A DNA stretch of 10,148 nucleotides from an uncultured Clostridia bacterium (lineage in GTDB: Bacteria; Bacillota; Clostridia; Christensenellales; Borkfalkiaceae): positions 1 to 10,148 of the forward strand of contig CAMPBJ010000023.1 of NCBI GenBank assembly GCA_946637575.1, read 5' to 3'. Under the pieces are notes generated by a model that saw nothing but the letters and a program-made list of their open reading frames with translations, was not told the DNA's origin and did not search any database. Of this stretch, positions 7,492-10,148 are shown one piece after another. The translations under genes and the position numbers were made by a program. The stretch's first letter is position 1; each line of letters begins with the position of its first letter.

Positions 7492-7549
7492 ACATGCATG
7501 AAGTAATTTATGATATTTAGTCTTTAGGAGAACTAAATGTCTATAGGTA

Positions 7550-8467
7550 TTAGTCAATATAACCGTAGTGCTTTAAGGTCGCTTTAAGTCTGTCCATAGT
7601 TTCCTTGGGAAGTTCGGAAAGAACGGGCTTACGGCAGTAACCTGCATCTATACCGCGAAGTTTAAGACCTTCTTTTATTATCTGTAACCAAAGAATGTCG
7701 CCGTTGCTGTCCGGCTCAGAGAACAAGTGGAGATAAGGCCATACCTTTTCTTCGTGCGCTTTCATCGCTTCTACAGTCTTTCTTGCTTTTGCAAGTTTAT
7801 AAACTTCCGCGTTTTCAGCCGGGAATAAGTTGCCGGTACCGCATACCCAACCGTCAGACCAGCAGTTAAGGCATTCAACAGGACATACGTCGTATCCGTA
7901 GAAAATACCGAAATTGTCATCAGTCAAACGACGAAGATTCTGTTGACGATAAACGTCAGCCTGTCTTTCCTTTACAGCGTCGATACAACCTTCGTTATAT
8001 AACTTAGCCATAAACTTGTCGCTCATAAGAACGGTAGAATAATAAGGATTGTGATAAAGCATAACGGGAATATTGATAGCGTTATGTATAGTTTTATAGT
8101 GTTCGAATAATTCCTTTTCATTCGGTCCCATGTACCAAGGAGTAACTGCCATAATTCCGTCAGCGCCGTCGCTTTCAGCAGCCTTGGACATATCTACTAC
8201 GTCACGCGTTCTGTAAGCACCGGTAGAAGCAACAACCTTAAGTCCGTTAGCATGACCTGCTTCGATATAAGCCTTGTTTACCGCGATTTGCTCGTCTTTT
8301 TCTAACGCAACCATTTCACCGGTGGATCCGGAGGGAATTATACCGGTTACGCCGTTTTCACCCAAAAACTTCGCTATTTCTTTAATAGCGCTGAAATTGA
8401 TGGATTCGTCCTTGTTAAAGGGGGTGATTACAGGTATATAGATACCTTCTAACTTTGTTCTTGCCAT
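7550..8467 (-). CDS. DHDPS / N-acetylneuraminate lyase superfamily class I aldolase (substrate unknown)
   Basis: A cytosolic (beta/alpha)8 enzyme of 305 residues, typical for the family, expected to cleave or dehydrate a 2-keto acid (or condense pyruvate) through a lysine Schiff base. Visible landmarks: TPF near the start (15-17), the pyruvate-binding loop GSTGE (47-51), the catalytic Tyr in LYHNP (Y138), the Schiff-base lysine in DAVKE (K166), a glycine-rich CGTGNLFP (209-216) and the C-terminal CRKPVLSELP. The loop after the tyrosine reads YHNPYYS and lacks the arginine of true DHDPS (YNVPxRT), so a lysine-biosynthesis role (dapA) is unlikely. It also does not match the usual sialic acid lyase motifs. 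A sugar-acid aldolase or dehydratase is the best guess. The start at 8467 is chosen because AAGGAG (8475-8480) lies 7 bp before it; an upstream in-frame ATG at 8509 has no such site and falls inside the operator-like inverted repeat. Divergent from an AraC regulator. Confidence 0.87.
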   Translation of the reverse strand: MARTKLEGIYIPVITPFNKDESINFSAIKEIAKFLGENGVTGIIPSGSTGEMVALEKDEQIAVNKAYIEAGHANGLKVVASTGAYRTRDVVDMSKAAESDGADGIMAVTPWYMGPNEKELFEHYKTIHNAINIPVMLYHNPYYSTVLMSDKFMAKLYNEGCIDAVKERQADVYRQQNLRRLTDDNFGIFYGYDVCPVECLNCWSDGWVCGTGNLFPAENAEVYKLAKARKTVEAMKAHEEKVWPYLHLFSEPDSNGDILWLQIIKEGLKLRGIDAGYCRKPVLSELPKETMDRLKATLKHYGYID

Positions 8468-8489
8468 TTTAATTCTCCTTCTTAAATTT

Positions 8490-8514
8490 TTATTTTGTCT
8501 ATCCGACAAAATAA
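8490..8514. promoter_or_regulatory. Perfect inverted repeat, candidate operator over the lyase transcription start
   Basis: TTATTTTGTC and GACAAAATAA form a perfect 10-bp inverted repeat around TATCC. It starts 4 bp downstream of the lyase -10 box (8523-8518), so it covers the expected start point and first transcribed bases, a usual place for a repressor operator. It could also fold as a leader hairpin, but its sequence symmetry fits a dimeric repressor (for example LacI or GntR type), which is not encoded in this window. Confidence 0.55.
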
Positions 8515-8517
8515 GTT

Positions 8518-8523
8518 ATTATA
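8518..8523 (-). promoter_or_regulatory. -10 box of the lyase gene
   Basis: On the minus strand, a perfect TATAAT reads 8523-8518. At a 17-bp spacing the -35 position (8546-8541) reads ACACAA, which is not a usable -35 box, so the promoter probably needs an activator. One copy of the direct repeat (8544-8558) overlaps exactly that position. The leader would be about 45 nt. Confidence 0.5.
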
Positions 8524-8543
8524 ATAAAAGAATAACTTCTTTG

Positions 8544-8590
8544 TGTTTCATTTTCTACATAAATTGTTCGTTTTTTGTTTCATTTTGTAC
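8544..8590. promoter_or_regulatory. Direct repeats, candidate AraC-type binding sites between the divergent genes
   Basis: TGTTTCATTTTCTAC (8544-8558) and TGTTTCATTTTGTAC (8576-8590) match at 14 of 15 positions and are 32 bp apart, about three helical turns. Same-orientation half-sites on one face of the helix are the usual binding mode of AraC-family dimers. The left copy covers the -35 position of the lyase promoter and the right copy that of the regulator promoter, so the divergent AraC protein could activate the lyase and control itself. Regulator identity is inferred from position. Confidence 0.6.
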
Positions 8591-8597
8591 GATTATG

Positions 8598-8606
8598 TGT
8601 TATAAT
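8598..8606 (+). promoter_or_regulatory. Extended -10 promoter of the second araC-type gene
   Basis: TGTTATAAT gives a perfect TATAAT (8601-8606) with the upstream TG of an extended -10 element. No good -35 box lies 16-18 bp upstream; that place is taken by one of the direct repeats. The start would be near 8613, giving a leader of about 25 nt before the ATG at 8638. Confidence 0.6.
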
Positions 8607-8637
8607 AAAAAAACATCGTGAAAGGAACTATATAAAA

Positions 8638-9435
8638 ATGATAGGATACTATGAAGAATATGACAAACGTAAATATCAAATCCTGTGCAAACAGTTCGTT
8701 AGTACGGGGTGCCCTGTACACTTTCACGGCGAAATCGAATTATCATTTATATTAGGGAACAATAACGCCGTTTCGGTAAACAACGTTACGGAAGAACTAG
8801 GTAGTGGCGACATATATTTTTGCAACCCATACGAACCGCACAGTTGCCACCCAAAAACCGAATGCGAACAAATATTGCTTACGATAAGACCTTTTGAGTA
8901 CGCAATGTTCAAAAAACTATTGCCAAACGGAATACCGAATTTCTTAAAAGACAAAGATTTTAATAAAGAAATACTGCAACTTTTAACCGAAGTCTTGGCA
9001 CAACAAAGCAATATTAACAGTCTTGAAAAGCAGGGTTATATCTGTCTAATTCTAGGCAAAATAATCGCTCACTACGGTTACAATGCGAAAACGCAATTAG
9101 ATGACAGTCTGGACAAAATATTGACATATATAAACAATAATTATAAGAAAGATATTTCGAGAGATTTATTGGCAAAAGAATTCGGATATTCCCCTTCTTA
9201 CCTATCGTATATTTTCAAAAAGAGGTTTAATTGCGGAATATTACAATATATCAATAATTTACGATACGAAAAGGCGATCGCCGAAATTTCTGTCAACCCT
9301 TCAAACAAAACGGATATAATTTTGGACTGCGGTTTTAACAACGTTCAAAGTTTTTATAGAATAAATAGAAAGAAAAAGAATAAACTTGATAAGATTAACC
9401 TATACCACGATTATAAGTCGGAGATTGTAAAATAA
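8638..9435 (+). CDS. AraC-family transcriptional regulator, divergent from the lyase gene
   Basis: 265 residues. The N-terminal cupin-like sensor is recognised by CPVHFHGEIELSFIL (25-39) and LGSGDIYFCNPYEPHSC (54-70), the two strands that usually carry the ligand-site His/Glu residues. The C-terminal double helix-turn-helix starts at about 157; the first helix pair is around 173-195 (ISRDLLAKEFGYSPSYLSYI). The second (222-244) keeps DCGFNN and a Phe-Tyr (SFYRINRKKKN), but the usual closing G-x-[ST]-P-x-x-[YF]-R is missing and replaced by a Lys-rich tail, so the C-terminus is diverged. The start at 8638 is chosen because AAAGGA (8621-8626) precedes it by 11 bp. An in-frame ATG at 8575 lies inside the promoter and has no ribosome binding site. 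The likely target is the adjacent lyase gene, with the direct repeats at 8544-8590 as binding sites; the ligand may be the lyase substrate or a related sugar (inference). Confidence 0.9.
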   Translation: MIGYYEEYDKRKYQILCKQFVSTGCPVHFHGEIELSFILGNNNAVSVNNVTEELGSGDIYFCNPYEPHSCHPKTECEQILLTIRPFEYAMFKKLLPNGIPNFLKDKDFNKEILQLLTEVLAQQSNINSLEKQGYICLILGKIIAHYGYNAKTQLDDSLDKILTYINNNYKKDISRDLLAKEFGYSPSYLSYIFKKRFNCGILQYINNLRYEKAIAEISVNPSNKTDIILDCGFNNVQSFYRINRKKKNKLDKINLYHDYKSEIVK

Positions 9436-9682
9436 AGTGCGTATGCCCACTTAACTTTATATTTTAATGCTGTATAATCACTATGGTAAACACAATATTG
9501 CATGTATTAATTATTATAGTTGCATATTCTTTCTGATTATATGAAAAAATTTGTCAATAATTTCATTTTTAGTTTAATGCATATAATAATCCTTTATTAT
9601 CTCAGTATAAACGCTTTTAATTGTATTGTTTTGAGAACATAAATTTTAGAGTCGTAGCACTGTTAGGATTTTTTATTGAAAA

Positions 9683-9942
9683 TTATTCATCAAGCATCTC
9701 AAATAAAACTTTCGTCCATTCTATCGGGTTGTTGTCTAATACATTGTATTATTTATATCCACAACCATATCGGCTATATAACATTAACATTCTATATAAC
9801 CCAAAATTTCTATTTTATCCGTTATGTGTTTAGGAAAATCACTATATATTATTTTTGTTTCATAATGCATGCCGGTAAATTCAACGGAAATAACGATTTT
9901 ACAATACTCTACCGCTTGTGGCTTTATCGGTATAACGCGTGG
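9683..9942 (-). pseudogene. Possible decayed minus-strand gene
   Basis: From about 9942 the minus strand reads a protein-like stretch (VEYCKIVISVEFTGMHYET, then KIIYSDFPKHITDKIEILGY) ending at a TAA at 9784-9786. The same frame then continues CYIADMVVDINNTMY to a TAG. A shift of one base at that point gives DNNPIEWTKVLFEMLDE before a stop at 9683-9685. Amino-acid composition and codon choice look coding, but it needs one stop and one frameshift to be bridged, and there is no start codon with a ribosome binding site. The upstream end is cut by the terminator palindrome. Function is not recognised; it may simply be A/T-rich chance sequence. Confidence 0.3.
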
Positions 9943-9992
9943 GGCTACCAAAAACAAAACCACCCAGATGGGTGGTTTTGTTTTTGGTAGCC
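9943..9992. terminator. Strong bidirectional intrinsic terminator with 24-bp arms
   Basis: GGCTACCAAAAACAAAACCA and following bases (9943-9966) are perfectly complementary to 9969-9992. The inner GC-rich stem CCACCC-AGAT-GGGTGG is followed by TTTTGTTTTT on either strand, giving an intrinsic terminator in both directions. It lies 61 bp downstream of the minus-strand stop at 10054, so it most likely ends that transcript, and it also blocks plus-strand read-through from the second regulator. Confidence 0.88.
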
Positions 9993-10053
9993 TCATATAC
10001 AGAAACGAACTATGTTCGGATGTTCAAAAAAAGTTGCCGAGCGACAATCATTT

Positions 10054-10148
10054 CTATTCGTCTATCTTTTCTTCGCTGACGGTGAGCGAAAAATCTTCGG
10101 ATCCTAAAAGCGTAACGGATAAGATATAATCGCGGATTTTTACGCTTT
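10054..10148 (-). CDS. C-terminal end of an unidentified protein, cut by the window edge
   Basis: The minus strand is open from the right edge to a TAG at 10054-10056, giving 30 residues: SVKIRDYILSVTLLGSEDFS and then LTVSEEKIDE. The mix of alternating hydrophobic residues and a charged end reads like a natural C-terminus, and codon choice resembles the other genes. A strong terminator follows 61 bp downstream, which supports a real gene end here. A competing open minus-strand frame is very Arg-rich and looks like a shadow. No family can be named from 30 residues. Confidence 0.6.
   Translation of the reverse strand, partial: SVKIRDYILSVTLLGSEDFSLTVSEEKIDE

Larger units (their letters stand above)
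7222..7549. other. Intergenic region between the lyase gene and the small-gene operon
   Basis: No convincing gene is seen here on either strand apart from the promoter and leader of the small gene. The region holds several inverted repeats: 7512-7541 (10-bp arms, one mismatch, just after the lyase stop), 7459-7491 (13-bp arms) and 7400-7420 (GAGTTTT/AAAACTC). The last is followed on the plus strand by TTTGTTTTTT, which looks like a terminator but has no plus-strand gene to serve. None has a clear U run on the minus strand, so the end of the lyase transcript is not certain and some read-through into the small-gene operon is possible. Confidence 0.5.
9436..10053. other. Mostly non-coding region downstream of the second regulator
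   Basis: No intact gene is convincing here. The first part (9436-9680) is very A/T-rich and open to many chance promoter-like matches, with no clear boxes at a proper spacing. A weak hairpin with 5-bp arms (9435-9439 and 9448-9452) just after the regulator stop is not backed by a real U run. The middle part may hold a decayed minus-strand gene, and 9943-9992 is a strong terminator. Between that terminator and the stop at 10054 nothing is recognised. Confidence 0.5.

Noticed and set aside
7550..8467. Assignment of the lyase as dapA or nanA
   Set aside because: The DHDPS arginine after the catalytic tyrosine is missing and sialic acid lyase motifs do not fit, so a specific symbol is not justified.
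8724..9011. Minus-strand open frame of 95 codons inside the second AraC gene
   Set aside because: Antisense shadow of a clear AraC-family gene.
9621..10129. Plus-strand open frames of 70, 104 and 86 codons in the right-hand region
   Set aside because: They read through the terminator palindrome or A/T-rich sequence, lack ribosome binding sites, and have low-complexity products.

Overview
This is an AT-rich bacterial window with strong Shine-Dalgarno sequences (AAGGAGG, GGAGG, AAGGAG), TATAAT-type promoters, U-tailed intrinsic terminators, AraC-type regulators and one very large exported, modular surface-type protein. Together these suggest a low-GC Bacillota (Clostridia-like) organism, probably a host- or biomass-associated glycan user. 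That placement is an inference from style; no marker gene is present.

Layout from left to right. Positions 109-1053 (+) encode an AraC-family regulator. It has no visible ribosome binding site and a promoter-like pair placed so that the transcript would start about at its ATG. A perfect 32-bp palindrome (1077-1108) is a bidirectional terminator shared with the convergent giant gene at 1126-7053 (-). That gene encodes a 1975-residue exported protein: signal peptide, N-terminal module, two copies of a roughly 130-residue beta-rich module, a glycoside-hydrolase-like barrel with its C-terminal beta-sandwich, then seven more tandem copies of the module. Directly upstream of it, on the same strand, lies an easily missed 50-codon gene (7069-7221) with its own strong ribosome binding site. 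The two probably form an operon read from a promoter near 7275-7303, with a leader hairpin and possible AraC-type direct repeats upstream.

Positions 7222-7549 are intergenic and hold several inverted repeats. Next is a class I aldolase/lyase of the DHDPS/N-acetylneuraminate lyase superfamily (7550-8467, -), divergent from a second AraC-family regulator (8638-9435, +). The promoter region between them holds a 15-bp direct repeat at a 32-bp period and a perfect 10-bp inverted repeat at the probable lyase transcription start, a good candidate for a local regulatory switch.

The right end (9436-10148) is mostly non-coding. It contains a possible decayed gene on the minus strand, a strong bidirectional terminator with 24-bp arms (9943-9992), and the last 30 codons of a minus-strand gene that runs off the window.

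Working model (inference): a sensed sugar or sugar acid acts through one or both AraC proteins to control an exported multi-module glycan-active protein and a cytosolic aldolase that cleaves or dehydrates a released 2-keto acid. The substrate is unknown, and no transporter or kinase lies inside the window.
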